A stretch of DNA of 64,000 bases, from positions 1 through 64,000 of the forward strand of contig JAWKSY010000023.1 in NCBI GenBank assembly GCA_041402125.1, in the 5' to 3' direction. Positions within the stretch are counted from its first letter, which is position 1. The number at the start of each line of letters is the position of its first letter. Below, piece by piece: positions 16,083-25,035 of this stretch. Source of the stretch: JAWKSY01 sp041402125 (lineage in GTDB: Bacteria > Planctomycetota > GCA-002687715 > DRQF01). The position numbers and the translations under genes were made by a program. Under the pieces are notes generated by a model. It worked only from the letters and a program-made list of their open reading frames with translations. It made no database searches and was not told where the DNA came from.

Positions 16083-17939
16083 TCAGTTCGTGCCGTCGGC
16101 GGCCGCCGGCGTGAGCTCGGACTCGCCGAAGATCTTCTCGACCTCGTCCTCGATCATCCGACGGCGCTTCATGTCCTCCTCGCGGAGGAGCTGATCGACG
16201 GTGTCGGAGTCGCGGATGATCCGCGGGGTGATGAAGATGATGAGGCTCTCCCGGGTCCGCGACGTCTCCTCGTAGCGGAAGAAGAAGTTCAGGATCGGGA
16301 TGTCGCCGAGCACCGGGATCTTGTTGATCCGCTGGGTCTCCGACTCGGTGATCAGGCCGCCGATGACGGCCGTCTCGCCCGACTCGAGCATCATCGTGGT
16401 CACCAGCGTGCTGCTCGCGATCTGCGGCAGCGCGATGCGGACCTCGTTCTGGGTACCCTCGCCGCTGGTGAACTCGTCGAAGCCGCGGGGCACGTTCGGA
16501 TTCGAGCTGGAACCGACGAGCTGCTCCGCCTCGGGGATGACGGTCATCATGACCTTGTTCGTCCCCGGGATGACGTGCGGCACGAGGTAGAGCTGGAACC
16601 CGGTCTGCACCGGCGAGTTCTGCGCTTCCTTGATCGTGAAGGTCAGGCCGCCGGCCTGGCCCTCGGTGGCCTCGGTCTGCGCGAAGCGGACGGTCTGGCC
16701 GACGAAGATGGTGGCCTCCTGGTTGTCCAGGGCGATCAGCTTCGGCGCCTGCACGATGCGGGTGTGCGCATCCTGCTCGAGGAGCTTCAAGGTGAAGCTC
16801 ATCTGCGTGAAGTCGAGGCGACCGAAGGACGTCGTGGCGGCGAGCTCGCCGTCGTTCAGACCGGGAATGCCGTTGTTGCCGCCCTGCGCGTTGCTGGCGC
16901 CGGGGAGCACGCCCCAGCCGTCCGAGCCGATCGAGAAGGGAAGGCGCGAGGCGATGGCGGAACCGGTCAGACCGGCTGACAGGCCCTGCTCTCCGATGTC
17001 GACGCCGTAGCGCAGCGCATCGGAGTTGGTCGTGGTGACGAACTTGATGTCGACGAAGACCTGGGCCGGCTCTCGGTCGATCTCGCCGATGAGGCGCTCC
17101 ACCTCGTCGAGCACCGGCGCGATGTCCTTGACGACGACGACGTTGTGCTCCTGGATGTACTGGAGCTTGCCGTTGTCGCTCAGGGCGCTGCGCAGGGCGC
17201 GGATCACCGAGAAGCTGTCCTCGGGGTTCGAGCTCGGAGGAGCCGGGTTGCCCGTGGCGTACTCGGTGTCGATCTTCGGCCGGTAGGAGGCCGGGGGACG
17301 CAGATAGCGGAGCTGGTACATGCGCGTCTCGAGCTGCTCGCGCAGCTTCGAGGGGTGCACGATCTGCAGCACGCCCCACTCCTCCTCGACCACGACGTAG
17401 CCGAGCGACTTCGCGGCCGTCTCGAGCGCGACGCGCCAGGGCACGTCGGTCAGGGTGAGGTGGACGTTGCCCTGGACCTCGTTCGAGGCGACGATCGAGG
17501 CCCCGGAGACCTTGGCGATCGCCTCCATGACGGAGGTGATGGGCGCGCTCTCGAACTTCCAGCTGATGCGCACGGGCTGCTCGAAGACGAACAGGTTGTC
17601 CGCCCGCTTCACCACGACGCACTGGGCGTTCTCACCGACGAGGCGGATGGCCTCCTCGAAGGGAACGCGCTCGAGCTCGACGGAAACCCGAGTCGACGTG
17701 TCGACGTCGGGAGCCAGGATGATGTTGACCCGAGCCCGCTCCTTGATGAAGGCGACCACCTCGGTCAGGGGGTGATCCTTCACGTTGAGCGAGATGCGGG
17801 TGTCGTTGACGTCCTGTTGCGTACGGCCGGCGTTGAGCGGGACGCCGCGGCGTTCCTGCCCGAACGCGCCGTTCGCGACCAGAGTGATCGCGAATCCCAG
17901 GACGAGAGCGCGGCCGTAGTGGCGAGTGCCACGGAGCAT
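16083..17939 (-). CDS. pilQ: Type IV pilus / type II secretin PilQ (GspD family)
   Basis: This outer-membrane secretin forms the pilus or substrate channel. ATG at 17939 (GGAGG 7 bases upstream) gives 618 aa with a signal peptide ending near NGAFGQE. N0/N1-type modules follow (ISLNVKDHPLTEVVAFIKE, VHLTLTDVPWRVALETAAK). A further N-domain precedes the secretin core, which has VQAPKLIALDNQEATIFVGQ and VTTMMLESGETAVIGGLI. The end of the beta-barrel is IPVLGDIPILNFFFRY followed by LIIFITPRII. A charged tail of about 40 residues follows. An AMIN domain, common in proteobacterial PilQ, is not obvious. It lies downstream of pilMNO, separated by 365 bp and a hairpin. Confidence 0.93.
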   Translation of the reverse strand: MLRGTRHYGRALVLGFAITLVANGAFGQERRGVPLNAGRTQQDVNDTRISLNVKDHPLTEVVAFIKERARVNIILAPDVDTSTRVSVELERVPFEEAIRLVGENAQCVVVKRADNLFVFEQPVRISWKFESAPITSVMEAIAKVSGASIVASNEVQGNVHLTLTDVPWRVALETAAKSLGYVVVEEEWGVLQIVHPSKLREQLETRMYQLRYLRPPASYRPKIDTEYATGNPAPPSSNPEDSFSVIRALRSALSDNGKLQYIQEHNVVVVKDIAPVLDEVERLIGEIDREPAQVFVDIKFVTTTNSDALRYGVDIGEQGLSAGLTGSAIASRLPFSIGSDGWGVLPGASNAQGGNNGIPGLNDGELAATTSFGRLDFTQMSFTLKLLEQDAHTRIVQAPKLIALDNQEATIFVGQTVRFAQTEATEGQAGGLTFTIKEAQNSPVQTGFQLYLVPHVIPGTNKVMMTVIPEAEQLVGSSSNPNVPRGFDEFTSGEGTQNEVRIALPQIASSTLVTTMMLESGETAVIGGLITESETQRINKIPVLGDIPILNFFFRYEETSRTRESLIIFITPRIIRDSDTVDQLLREEDMKRRRMIEDEVEKIFGESELTPAAADGTN

Positions 17940-18304
17940 GACGAAGCCTCCTCGATAATGATCCCAAGGGATCGAGCGCGGAGATCTGGTCACGCTGCGA
18001 ATTCGCGACGACGACGGGGCGAGCCCCAGCGTTCGTCGACGCCCGGTCCGGACGGATTCGGCGCGGGGACGCGAGCCCCCTGTTCCCTCTTCCGACCGGC
18101 GGCGGGTGCCGACCGACCATCTCCCAGCATCCGATCACGACCCGAAACGGAGCGCCCTCTTACACCGCTCCGCCTCCCGGGGTCCGCCCCGGTGGCCGTC
18201 GACCTGGTGAATGCCAGTCCCTCCGGAACGCGAGACCCCGGCCCCGGTCCCCTCGGGGTCCGGAACCGGGGCCCACGCCCCGCATCAGGGATCTTCGGGA
18301 GGCC
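17940..18304. other. Intergenic region between pilO and pilQ
   Basis: The 365 bp hold no gene. They contain the hairpin at 18240-18273, an inverted repeat CGGAGCG/CGCTCCG at 18148-18172, and the pilQ ribosome binding site. The separation suggests pilQ has its own promoter, but I could not fix one. Confidence 0.45.
18240..18273 (-). terminator. Hairpin after pilO
   Basis: A 9-bp perfect stem (GGCCCCGGT, 18240-18248, with 18265-18273) lies 32 bases after the pilO stop. It has no good U-tract and may be a weak terminator that limits pilQ expression from the pilMNO transcript. Confidence 0.45.
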
Positions 18305-19738
18305 TCAGTCGTCGATCCGCCGGAGGAGTTCCTCGCCCCGGAAGATGAAGGCGACCTCGGTCGGCCGAACATCCTTGACAACAAGGGCTTCGTCAAATCG
18401 GTCCCCGGGACTGAAGGCCCGACCGTTGATAATCACCACGGACCTTTCCGGAGCGTCCTTTGCGAGCACCATTCCGTTGAAGGCGAGCTCGATCCGGGCG
18501 AAGTCCAGACGGGTCTGGGCCCGGGCCATCAGCTCCTCCACGTCGCGGAACCGGGAGGCCATCTCGGCCGGCGCCGCCTCGGGCCGGGACTGCAGGAGCG
18601 CCGTGCCCAGGGCCACGGTGTCCGCCCAGTTCCCCTCGCCGTAGGTCTCGCGCATCTTGTCGAGCTGCTTCTCCAGCTCCTTCAGCGGGACGTCGAGCCC
18701 GGCGACCTCGGGCCGCTCGGCCAGGAACTGCGCGAAGGGCTTGCCGACCTGGTTCTCGTACTTGCGGGTGAGCTCGGCGGTGCTGAAGGACTTCTCCGGA
18801 TCGAGCTCCCGGAGGCGGTTCGCGAAGGCGGCCGCGCGGGCGTCGATCCGACGACCGAGCTCGAAGCGGAGGACGACGTCCTTCTCCTTCTGCTCCTCCG
18901 CCGCCGACTTCAGGATCTCGCCGAGCTCCTTCTCGAGCTCCGCGATGAGCGCCTGCTGCTTCTCGAGCGACTCGACGTCGATCTGGTCGCTCTCGACCGG
19001 GGAGCGGCGCGGGTTCGCGAAGGGATCGCGGCGCCGCGGCGCGGAAGCGAAGTCGTAGGACTCCAGCTCCAGAGACTCGACGTCGGCGAGCTCCTCGGCG
19101 AGGGCGCTGATGCGCTGGTCCGCGTTCAGGATCTCGACCGGCTGGCTGATCGAGTTGCTCGGCGTGTAGACGTAGGTCTCGAGCACCATCGAGATCTTGT
19201 GCCGGGCCGGGAAGATGGTCCCGTCCTTCTCGATCTTCGGATCACCGCCCTTGATCGCGAGCTCGGTGACCTTGACGAAGCGGTCGTAGCTCTCGAAGAG
19301 GTGGGTGAACTCGAGGAACTGGGCGGCGTTCGCCAGCAGCTCGATCTTGTAGATGATGCGCACGAAGGCCTCGCGGGTCTTCGTCTTGCCGCGCTCGCGC
19401 GCCGACTTGTCGTCCAGCACCTCGACCTCGACGCCGCTCGTGGCCTCGAACTCGGTGATGCGACGGACGAACTCGTTGATGTCCTTCTCCAGCGGAAGGA
19501 TCTTGGTGTACTCCTTCACGCGCACGCGCTCGACGAGCACGCGATCCTCGACGCTCTTCAGCTTCGAGATCGTGGCGTCGGCCTTCTGGATCCGCGACTT
19601 CGCGTCGGAGATCTTCTTCCGTTCGACCTCGATCTCACCGTGGTCGACCCACACGACGCCCGCGCAGGCGAGCACGAGTGCGAAGGAGACGCCGGCAATG
19701 GTCCAGGCCTTCTGCTTTCGATTCAGAACGAGCTTCAC
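18305..19738 (-). CDS. pilO: PilO-like pilus alignment protein with extra C-terminal GspB/PilP-like domain
   Basis: GTG start with GGAGGAAG upstream; 477 aa, about twice a normal PilO. Residues ~12-31 form one membrane helix, then a coiled coil (ISDAKSRIQKADATISKLKSVEDRV), then the ferredoxin-like PilO domain (VEVLDDKSARER, FVRIIYKIELLANAAQFLEF). Past residue ~230 comes a DPFANPRRSP linker and a second coiled coil rich in Glu/Lys. The last ~50 residues (SVVIINGRAFSPGDRF, VVKDVRPTEVAFIFRGEELL) resemble the small beta domain of PilP/GspB/GspC proteins that contacts the secretin. No separate pilP is seen, so this may replace it. It follows pilN by 26 bases. Confidence 0.8.
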   Translation of the reverse strand: MKLVLNRKQKAWTIAGVSFALVLACAGVVWVDHGEIEVERKKISDAKSRIQKADATISKLKSVEDRVLVERVRVKEYTKILPLEKDINEFVRRITEFEATSGVEVEVLDDKSARERGKTKTREAFVRIIYKIELLANAAQFLEFTHLFESYDRFVKVTELAIKGGDPKIEKDGTIFPARHKISMVLETYVYTPSNSISQPVEILNADQRISALAEELADVESLELESYDFASAPRRRDPFANPRRSPVESDQIDVESLEKQQALIAELEKELGEILKSAAEEQKEKDVVLRFELGRRIDARAAAFANRLRELDPEKSFSTAELTRKYENQVGKPFAQFLAERPEVAGLDVPLKELEKQLDKMRETYGEGNWADTVALGTALLQSRPEAAPAEMASRFRDVEELMARAQTRLDFARIELAFNGMVLAKDAPERSVVIINGRAFSPGDRFDEALVVKDVRPTEVAFIFRGEELLRRIDD

Positions 19739-19764
19739 GACTCTTCCTCCTCACCGCCGCCGGA

Positions 19765-20496
19765 TCAGCGACGGTTCCCCTTCATCTTCGCCTCACGCTT
19801 CGCCTGGAGATTCCTCTCCTCGGCGATCTCCTTGAGCCGCTCGGCCGGATCCTTGAGCTGCATCGCCATCTCCAGCGACCACCCCTTGCTGGGCGTGAGG
19901 TCGTCGCCGAACACCTGCACCGAGCCCTTGGGGTCGGTCATGCCGATGTAGCCGTCGCGGAACATCTCGCTGTTCTTGATGGCCTGGTGGAACTTGTTCA
20001 TCTCCTGCAGCGGCGCCTCGTCCGCGAGGGCGAAGCCCTTGAAGGAGATCTCGCCGCCCGACTTGGGACCCTTCTGCTTGCCGCGACCGCGCTGCTCGCG
20101 CGCCGGCTTCACGTTCAGGTCCTTCAGCCAGATGACGAAGCCGCCGTGCTGGCCGGCGTCGCCCTCGGCGATGAGGTTGCAGAGCTCGTCGAGCCGCTTC
20201 GTCATCAGGATGCGCGACGAGGCGATGCCCTTGATGGTCTCGGCCTGCTTCTGGTACTCCGACTCCTCCTTGAGGAGGTTGTCGTGGTACGCGAGGCGCG
20301 GCTTCTTCTCGTTGTAGGTCTGATCGAGGCCTTCGCGCTCGGTGCGGACCTCCGCGAGCCAGGAGAATCGGACGTAGCCCGCCACCGCGCCCGCCGAGAG
20401 CACGCAGACGAGGCCCGCGATGAGCGGCAGGAAGACGACGAGCGGCGTGCGCTCGGCCTTGCGGTACTCGGACGGCAAGAGGTTGATCGTGATCAT
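19765..20496 (-). CDS. pilN: Type IV pilus assembly protein PilN
   Basis: 243 residues. The N-terminus MITINLLPSEYRKAER carries the conserved INLLP motif, which binds PilM on the cytoplasmic face. One membrane helix follows (LVVFLPLIAGLVCVLSAGAVAGYV), then a coiled coil and a periplasmic ferredoxin-like domain (FVIWLKDLNVKP, ISFKGFALADEAPLQEMNKFHQAIKN). It starts two bases after the pilM stop, so translation is probably coupled. A Lys/Gly/Arg-rich insert (REQRGRGKQKGPKSGG) and a basic C-terminal tail are extra to the usual family. Confidence 0.9.
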   Translation of the reverse strand: MITINLLPSEYRKAERTPLVVFLPLIAGLVCVLSAGAVAGYVRFSWLAEVRTEREGLDQTYNEKKPRLAYHDNLLKEESEYQKQAETIKGIASSRILMTKRLDELCNLIAEGDAGQHGGFVIWLKDLNVKPAREQRGRGKQKGPKSGGEISFKGFALADEAPLQEMNKFHQAIKNSEMFRDGYIGMTDPKGSVQVFGDDLTPSKGWSLEMAMQLKDPAERLKEIAEERNLQAKREAKMKGNRR

Positions 20497-20498
20497 CG

Positions 20499-21533
20499 TC
20501 AGTTGGCTCCCAGGCGAGCGGCCAGGCCCACGGCGACGGCCATCTGCGGGCCGCCCTGGGCGAGAATTTCGTGATCCATGTCGGCGCTGACGGGGATGCA
20601 CTCGAAGGGGTTGAAGACCTCGACCGGCTTCTCGCAGATCTTCTCGAGCGACTCCTGGAAGAAGACCAGGCGCGAGCCGCCGCCGCACACGAGGATGCGG
20701 TCGATGGTCACGTCGTTCTGGCCCTCGAAGTAGTCGAAGGAGAGCTGGAGCTCGTTGCCGATGTCGTCGAGGACCGGGAAGACCGCGTCCTTGACCTGTT
20801 CGATCTGCTCGCCCGGGCAGCGCTTGAGGGTCTCGGCCTGGACGTGGTCCAGGGCCATGCCGCGCGCCACGGCCTCGGTGAGGTCGTTGCCGCCGAGGTA
20901 GATCTCGCGGGTGAAGACCGAGACGCCGTTCTTCACGATCGAGACCGTCGTCTTGGAGGCGCCGACGTCGACGAGAGCGACGGCTCCGCCCTCGCCCTCG
21001 ACGAGCCCGCCGCCCTGTTCGGTGAACAGGCACCAGGCGTTCGTCAGCGCGAAGGCGTCGACGTCCACGACGTCCGGCGTCACGCCGGCCTTCTGGACCG
21101 TCTTGATCAGCTCGTCCACGCGGGTCTTCTCGACGGCGACGAGGAGGACCTTCACCTCGCCGTTCACGTCGTCTCCGGCCGCGTCCAGCGCCTGGCAGTC
21201 GAGCACGCACTCGTCCAGGCTGGTCGGGACGAACTTCTCCGCCTCGAAGCGGATGGCGTGGCGCAGCTCGTCCTCGTCCATCCGGACCATGTCCAGATAG
21301 CGGACGGTCACGGCGCGCCCGGAGACTCCGGTCGCGACCCGCTTCGTCTTGAAGCCGCACTCCTTGATGAGCTGGATCACCGCCTCGGTGCGGGCGTCCG
21401 GATCCTCGCTCGGAAGGTCGATCTGCGCGAAGCCCGTGACCTCGACGCCGTGTCCGCCCTTCGTCAGCTCGACCGCCTTCAGGCTGTTCGAGCCGACGTC
21501 CAGGCCGACCACACTCTTACCCTTGATGAACAT
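20499..21533 (-). CDS. pilM: Type IV pilus assembly protein PilM (actin-like)
   Basis: This 344-residue cytoplasmic FtsA/MreB-fold protein docks on PilN and organises the pilus alignment complex. Phosphate-binding motifs are VVGLDVGSNSLKAVEL near the start and ALVDVGASKTTVSIVKNG near residue 190; VCGGGSRLVFFQESL is the adenosine motif near 285. ATG at 21533 has GGGAG upstream; the longer open frame has no homology. It is first in pilM-pilN-pilO. Confidence 0.93.
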   Translation of the reverse strand: MFIKGKSVVGLDVGSNSLKAVELTKGGHGVEVTGFAQIDLPSEDPDARTEAVIQLIKECGFKTKRVATGVSGRAVTVRYLDMVRMDEDELRHAIRFEAEKFVPTSLDECVLDCQALDAAGDDVNGEVKVLLVAVEKTRVDELIKTVQKAGVTPDVVDVDAFALTNAWCLFTEQGGGLVEGEGGAVALVDVGASKTTVSIVKNGVSVFTREIYLGGNDLTEAVARGMALDHVQAETLKRCPGEQIEQVKDAVFPVLDDIGNELQLSFDYFEGQNDVTIDRILVCGGGSRLVFFQESLEKICEKPVEVFNPFECIPVSADMDHEILAQGGPQMAVAVGLAARLGAN

Positions 21534-21571
21534 GTCTGCTCCCTGCCCCGGGGATGTGCCACGACGCAATT

Positions 21572-21591
21572 CGTATGGCGCGCGACATACG
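21572..21591. promoter_or_regulatory. Inverted repeat upstream of pilM
   Basis: CGTATG and CATACG are separated by eight GC-only bases, 39-58 bases upstream of the pilM start. Its spacing and place fit an operator or a stem in the 5' leader. The regulator is unknown. Confidence 0.35.
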
Positions 21592-21732
21592 CTTCGTCGG
21601 GAGGGAGGGACGCGCTTGAGGATGGGTTGATTCCCGCGGCGGCTCTCATCGGCGCGGGCCGACGGAGGCTGCATGTTCACCCGGCGGCGAACCGGGTGAT
21701 CGCGGGGCTCGTGGGGAGTCTACCCCGGAAGA

Positions 21733-23448
21733 TCAGCGGCGGCGGAGCGCGAGGAGGCCCTCGACGTCGGCCGCATCCACCGCCTTGAGCGCGCGTTCCG
21801 CGATCTGGACGCAGTGCGACACGAAGAGGCCGCGCAGCGTCCGCTTCACCTCGGGGATGAAGGAGGGCGCCATGCTGAACTCGCGGACGCCCAGTCCGAC
21901 GAGAAGCGCGGTGAAGACGGGATCACCCGCGATCTCGCCGCAGATGCTCACGGTGCGACGTCGGGCGCGCCCGGCGTCCACGATCATCTTGATGAGGCGC
22001 AGGACCGAGGGGTGGTGCGTGGCGTAGCGGTCGGCGACCCGGTGGTTCGTCCGGTCGACGCCGAGCGTGTACTGCGTCAGGTCGTTCGTCCCGATGCTGA
22101 AGAAGTCCGCCTCCTTCGCGATCCGCTCCGCGTTGAGCGCCGCCGAGGGCAGCTCGATCATGGTGCCGATCGGCAGGTCGGGCTCGTGGACCTTGCCGCT
22201 CTCCTCGAGCTCGCGCCGCGCGCGCTCGACGATCGCCCGGGCGCGTCTCAGCTCTCCGAGGTCCATGATCATCGGGAACATCATGCGGACGTTGCCGTGG
22301 GCCGCGGCCCGCATGATGGCGCGGAGCTGGGTCCGGAAGAACTCCTCCTTGCGGAAGGAGACCCGGATCGCCCGCTCGCCCATGAAGGGGTTGGGCTCGC
22401 GCTGGTTCCCGTGCCGTCCGTCGAACTTGTCCGCTCCGACGTCGATCGTGCGGATCGTCAGCGGCCGTCCCTCGAGGGCCTCGGCGGCGCTGCGGTAAAC
22501 ATCGAACTGCTCCTCCTCGCCGAGATCCCGCGCGGTGCCGAGGAAGAGGAACTCGGTCCGGAAGAGCCCGACGCCCTCCCCGCCCGCCTCGAGCACGCCC
22601 GGAACGTCGGCCCGGGTCTCGATGTTGGCGAGCAGCTTCACGCGCTCGCCGTCCTGGGTCTCGGCGCTCAGGGTGCGCATCTGCGAGGAGACGTTCGTGC
22701 GGCGCTTCCGGCGTCGACGCAGGGCGCGGTAGTGCGCGAGCGTGTCCTCGTCCGGATCGATGATCACGAGCCCCTCGTGGCCGTCGATCACCACCATCGC
22801 GCCGAGACGCGCCGCCTCGGTGAGGCCCGCCACCGCGACGACCGCGGGGAGACGGTAGCCGCGCGCGAGGACCGCGGTGTGGGAGGCCCAGCTCCCGCGT
22901 TCCGTGGCGAAGCCGAGCACCTTCTCGCGGTCGAGCGAGGTGGCCTGGGCCGGCGTGATGTCGTCCGCGATGACGATCTGCTGGCGTTCGAGCTTCGGGA
23001 GCTGGCCGACGCCGCCGCCGACGAGATGGTTGAGCAGGCGGTGCTCGATGTCGATCATGTCCGCGACCTTGCTCGAGAAGGTCGGGTTGTCGATCGCCTG
23101 GAGCCGCGCCGCCATCTCGTGGATCGCATCGCTCACCGCGTAGGGAGCGGTGAAGTGCTTCGTCCGGATGCGCGACTCGATGCTGCCGATCAGGTACTCG
23201 TCCCCGAGGAACTGGAGCGAGGTCTCGATGATCTGGCGGACCTCGCCGACGGCGTCGGACTGGGAGTCGAGCGAGTCGCGGATGTCGCGCGCGGTGCGAT
23301 CGAGGGCGCGCCGGAGGCGCTTGAGCTCGGCCTCGACCTTCTCGGGCGGAACGAAGGCTTCCTTCACCTTCACCTCGAGCGCGGTCAGGACCGTCGCCGG
23401 CCCGATCGCGATGCCCTCGGAGACCTTCTGACCGCGGAGGATCAACAT
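21733..23448 (-). CDS. ptsI: Phosphoenolpyruvate-protein phosphotransferase (PTS enzyme I)
   Basis: 571 residues. It takes phosphate from PEP on a histidine and passes it to HPr. The swivelling domain shows the active histidine in RGSWASHTAVLARGYRLP (canonical GGxTSHTAI). The TIM barrel carries GVGLFRTEFLFL, MFPMIMDLGEL, GTMIELPSAAL, FFSIGTNDLTQYTLGVDR and the catalytic cysteine in SICGEIAGD. It follows ptsH by 16 bases. No sugar permease is in sight, so the pair probably feeds a regulatory phosphorelay. Confidence 0.95.
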   Translation of the reverse strand: MLILRGQKVSEGIAIGPATVLTALEVKVKEAFVPPEKVEAELKRLRRALDRTARDIRDSLDSQSDAVGEVRQIIETSLQFLGDEYLIGSIESRIRTKHFTAPYAVSDAIHEMAARLQAIDNPTFSSKVADMIDIEHRLLNHLVGGGVGQLPKLERQQIVIADDITPAQATSLDREKVLGFATERGSWASHTAVLARGYRLPAVVAVAGLTEAARLGAMVVIDGHEGLVIIDPDEDTLAHYRALRRRRKRRTNVSSQMRTLSAETQDGERVKLLANIETRADVPGVLEAGGEGVGLFRTEFLFLGTARDLGEEEQFDVYRSAAEALEGRPLTIRTIDVGADKFDGRHGNQREPNPFMGERAIRVSFRKEEFFRTQLRAIMRAAAHGNVRMMFPMIMDLGELRRARAIVERARRELEESGKVHEPDLPIGTMIELPSAALNAERIAKEADFFSIGTNDLTQYTLGVDRTNHRVADRYATHHPSVLRLIKMIVDAGRARRRTVSICGEIAGDPVFTALLVGLGVREFSMAPSFIPEVKRTLRGLFVSHCVQIAERALKAVDAADVEGLLALRRR

Positions 23449-23464
23449 CAGACCGCTCCCCCGC

Positions 23465-23749
23465 TCACGACTCGCCGAATCCCGACTCCACGAGCGCGGC
23501 GAGCGCGGCCACCGCCGCGTCGGCGTCGTCGCCCCGGGCCTCGAACTCGAGCTCGCTGCCCTTGGTCGCGATCAGGGTCATCACCTCGAGGAGGAACTTC
23601 GCGTTCGCCTCCGCGCCGTTCGAGAGGTTGCGCACCACGATGTCGGAGGCGAAGCCTCCCGCCGTCTTCACGAGCTGGCCGCTGGGCCGCGCGTGGATGC
23701 CCTGCGGGTTGGAGACGACGACTCTTCGGGTGGCGATCGGAGTGCTCAA
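23465..23749 (-). CDS. ptsH: HPr-like phosphocarrier protein
   Basis: 94 residues from a TTG start that overlaps the yvcK stop as TTGA, with GAGG upstream. The phosphorylatable histidine is in NPQGIHARPSG. The segment around the regulatory serine (NGKSIMGVM in typical HPr) reads NAKFLLEVM here, so Ser46 is replaced by Phe and control by an HPr kinase looks impossible. LIATKGSELEFEARG then follows the family pattern. It is the phosphate acceptor of the enzyme I next to it; whether sugar or nitrogen type is unclear. Confidence 0.92.
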   Translation of the reverse strand: MSTPIATRRVVVSNPQGIHARPSGQLVKTAGGFASDIVVRNLSNGAEANAKFLLEVMTLIATKGSELEFEARGDDADAAVAALAALVESGFGES

Positions 23750-24735
23750 TCCGCGGCCTCGAGACTGCGCTGACGGTCGCCGAGCAGCCCGAGCAGGGCG
23801 GCGGCGAGTTGCCGGGGATCATGTCGAACCTTGTCCCCCGACGCAATGAAGGGCCGCGCCACGACTTCGGGCGCCCGGGGGCCGAGTCGGCCCTCGTAGT
23901 CGACGAACTCGGCCCCGGAGCCGGCGTAGAGCTCCCGCTGCGCCTCGCCGGGCGCCTCGCTGGGGACGAGGATCCGGTCGATCCGGAGCGCCGGTCGGAA
24001 CTCCTGGAAGACGCGCAGGTGGTCGGCGGCCGAGTAGCCGTCGGTCTCCCCCGGCTGCGTCATGAGGTTCGCGACCCAGACGACGGGAGCCTTCGAGGCG
24101 TTGATCGCCTCGACCATGCCCGGCACGAGGAGGTTCGGCGCGATGCGGGTGTAGAGCGAACCGGGGCCGACGCAGATGAGGTCGGCCTGCGCGAGCGCCT
24201 CCCGGATCTCCTCCGAGACGGACGGCGGCCGCGGGACGAGTCGGATCGCGGCGATCGGCTTGCCGGACTGGGCGATCGCCTGCTGCCCCGTGCTCTTCGA
24301 GCCGTCGCGGTGTTCGGCGACGAGGACGACCTTCCGGTCGGTCGCGGGGATGACGCGCCCCGAGGCGCCGAGCAGCTCCCGCGCCCTCTCGATCGCCTGC
24401 CGGAAGTCGCCGGAGAGCTGGGTCAGCACCGCGATGAAGAGGTTCCCGAAGGAGTGCCCCTTCAGGTAGGCGTCGGTGAAGCGGTACTCGAAGAGCTCGC
24501 CGATGAGCGGGTCGGCCTGGGAGAGCGCCACGAGGCAGCGCCGGATGTCGCCGGGCGGCGGGATGTCGAACTCCTTGCGGAGCCGCCCGGAGCTGCCGCC
24601 GTCGTCGGCGACGGTGAGGATCGCGGTGACCTCGGCCCGATCCGCCACCAGCCCGCGCACGAGAGCGTGGAGGCCGTCGCCGCCGCCGATGGCGACGACG
24701 CGGTACGGACGTTCCGATTCTCGGCCGCGATCCAC
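23746..24735 (-). CDS. yvcK: YvcK/CofD-like gluconeogenesis factor
   Basis: 329 residues with the family motifs VVAIGGGDGLHALVRGL at the N-terminus, TVADDGGSSGRLR, PPGDIRRCLVAL, GHSFGNLFIAVLTQ, and DLICVGPGSLYTRIAPNLLVPGM. YvcK proteins bind UDP-sugars and link carbon metabolism to cell-wall growth; CofD homologues make F420, but no F420 genes are here. The start is GTG. It is followed directly by ptsH and ptsI, a pairing that puts a carbon-status regulator beside a PTS phosphorelay. Confidence 0.92.
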   Translation of the reverse strand: MDRGRESERPYRVVAIGGGDGLHALVRGLVADRAEVTAILTVADDGGSSGRLRKEFDIPPPGDIRRCLVALSQADPLIGELFEYRFTDAYLKGHSFGNLFIAVLTQLSGDFRQAIERARELLGASGRVIPATDRKVVLVAEHRDGSKSTGQQAIAQSGKPIAAIRLVPRPPSVSEEIREALAQADLICVGPGSLYTRIAPNLLVPGMVEAINASKAPVVWVANLMTQPGETDGYSAADHLRVFQEFRPALRIDRILVPSEAPGEAQRELYAGSGAEFVDYEGRLGPRAPEVVARPFIASGDKVRHDPRQLAAALLGLLGDRQRSLEAAD

Positions 24736-24935
24736 GCTTCTCGATCTCCCGGATCGGCCGCGCCGGACGGGCGGCGACGATCCCCGGGGGCCCCGGCTCC
24801 GCGCGTCCGGTCCGCGGGAACGCCCGCCGGCCGATCTCGCGCGGGAGCCCCCGCCACGCGCCGGATCTTAGCAGACGGCCCCGGCCTCGGCCTTTCTTTC
24901 TGCGGCCCGCGCGGCGAACGACGGGCCTGAAATCG

Positions 24936-24991
24936 CGCCGCCGGCGGCCGGCCGGGCTCCACGAGGAGCGACGGGCCGACCGCCGGCGGCG
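24936..24991 (-). terminator. Hairpin after hpf in the hpf-yvcK gap
   Basis: A 12-bp perfect stem (CGCCGCCGGCGG, 24936-24947, with 24980-24991) lies 45 bases downstream of the hpf stop. No U-tract follows. The rest of this 300-bp gap (24736-25035) holds no gene and should contain the yvcK promoter. Confidence 0.45.
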
Positions 24992-25035
24992 ATCGCGATG
25001 CGGGTGCGCGCCCTTCGGGGCCGCCCCGTCTCCTT

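Noticed and set aside
21814..24930. A 1038-codon plus-strand open frame
   Set aside because: It is antisense to ptsI, ptsH and yvcK; long antisense frames are expected at this GC content.
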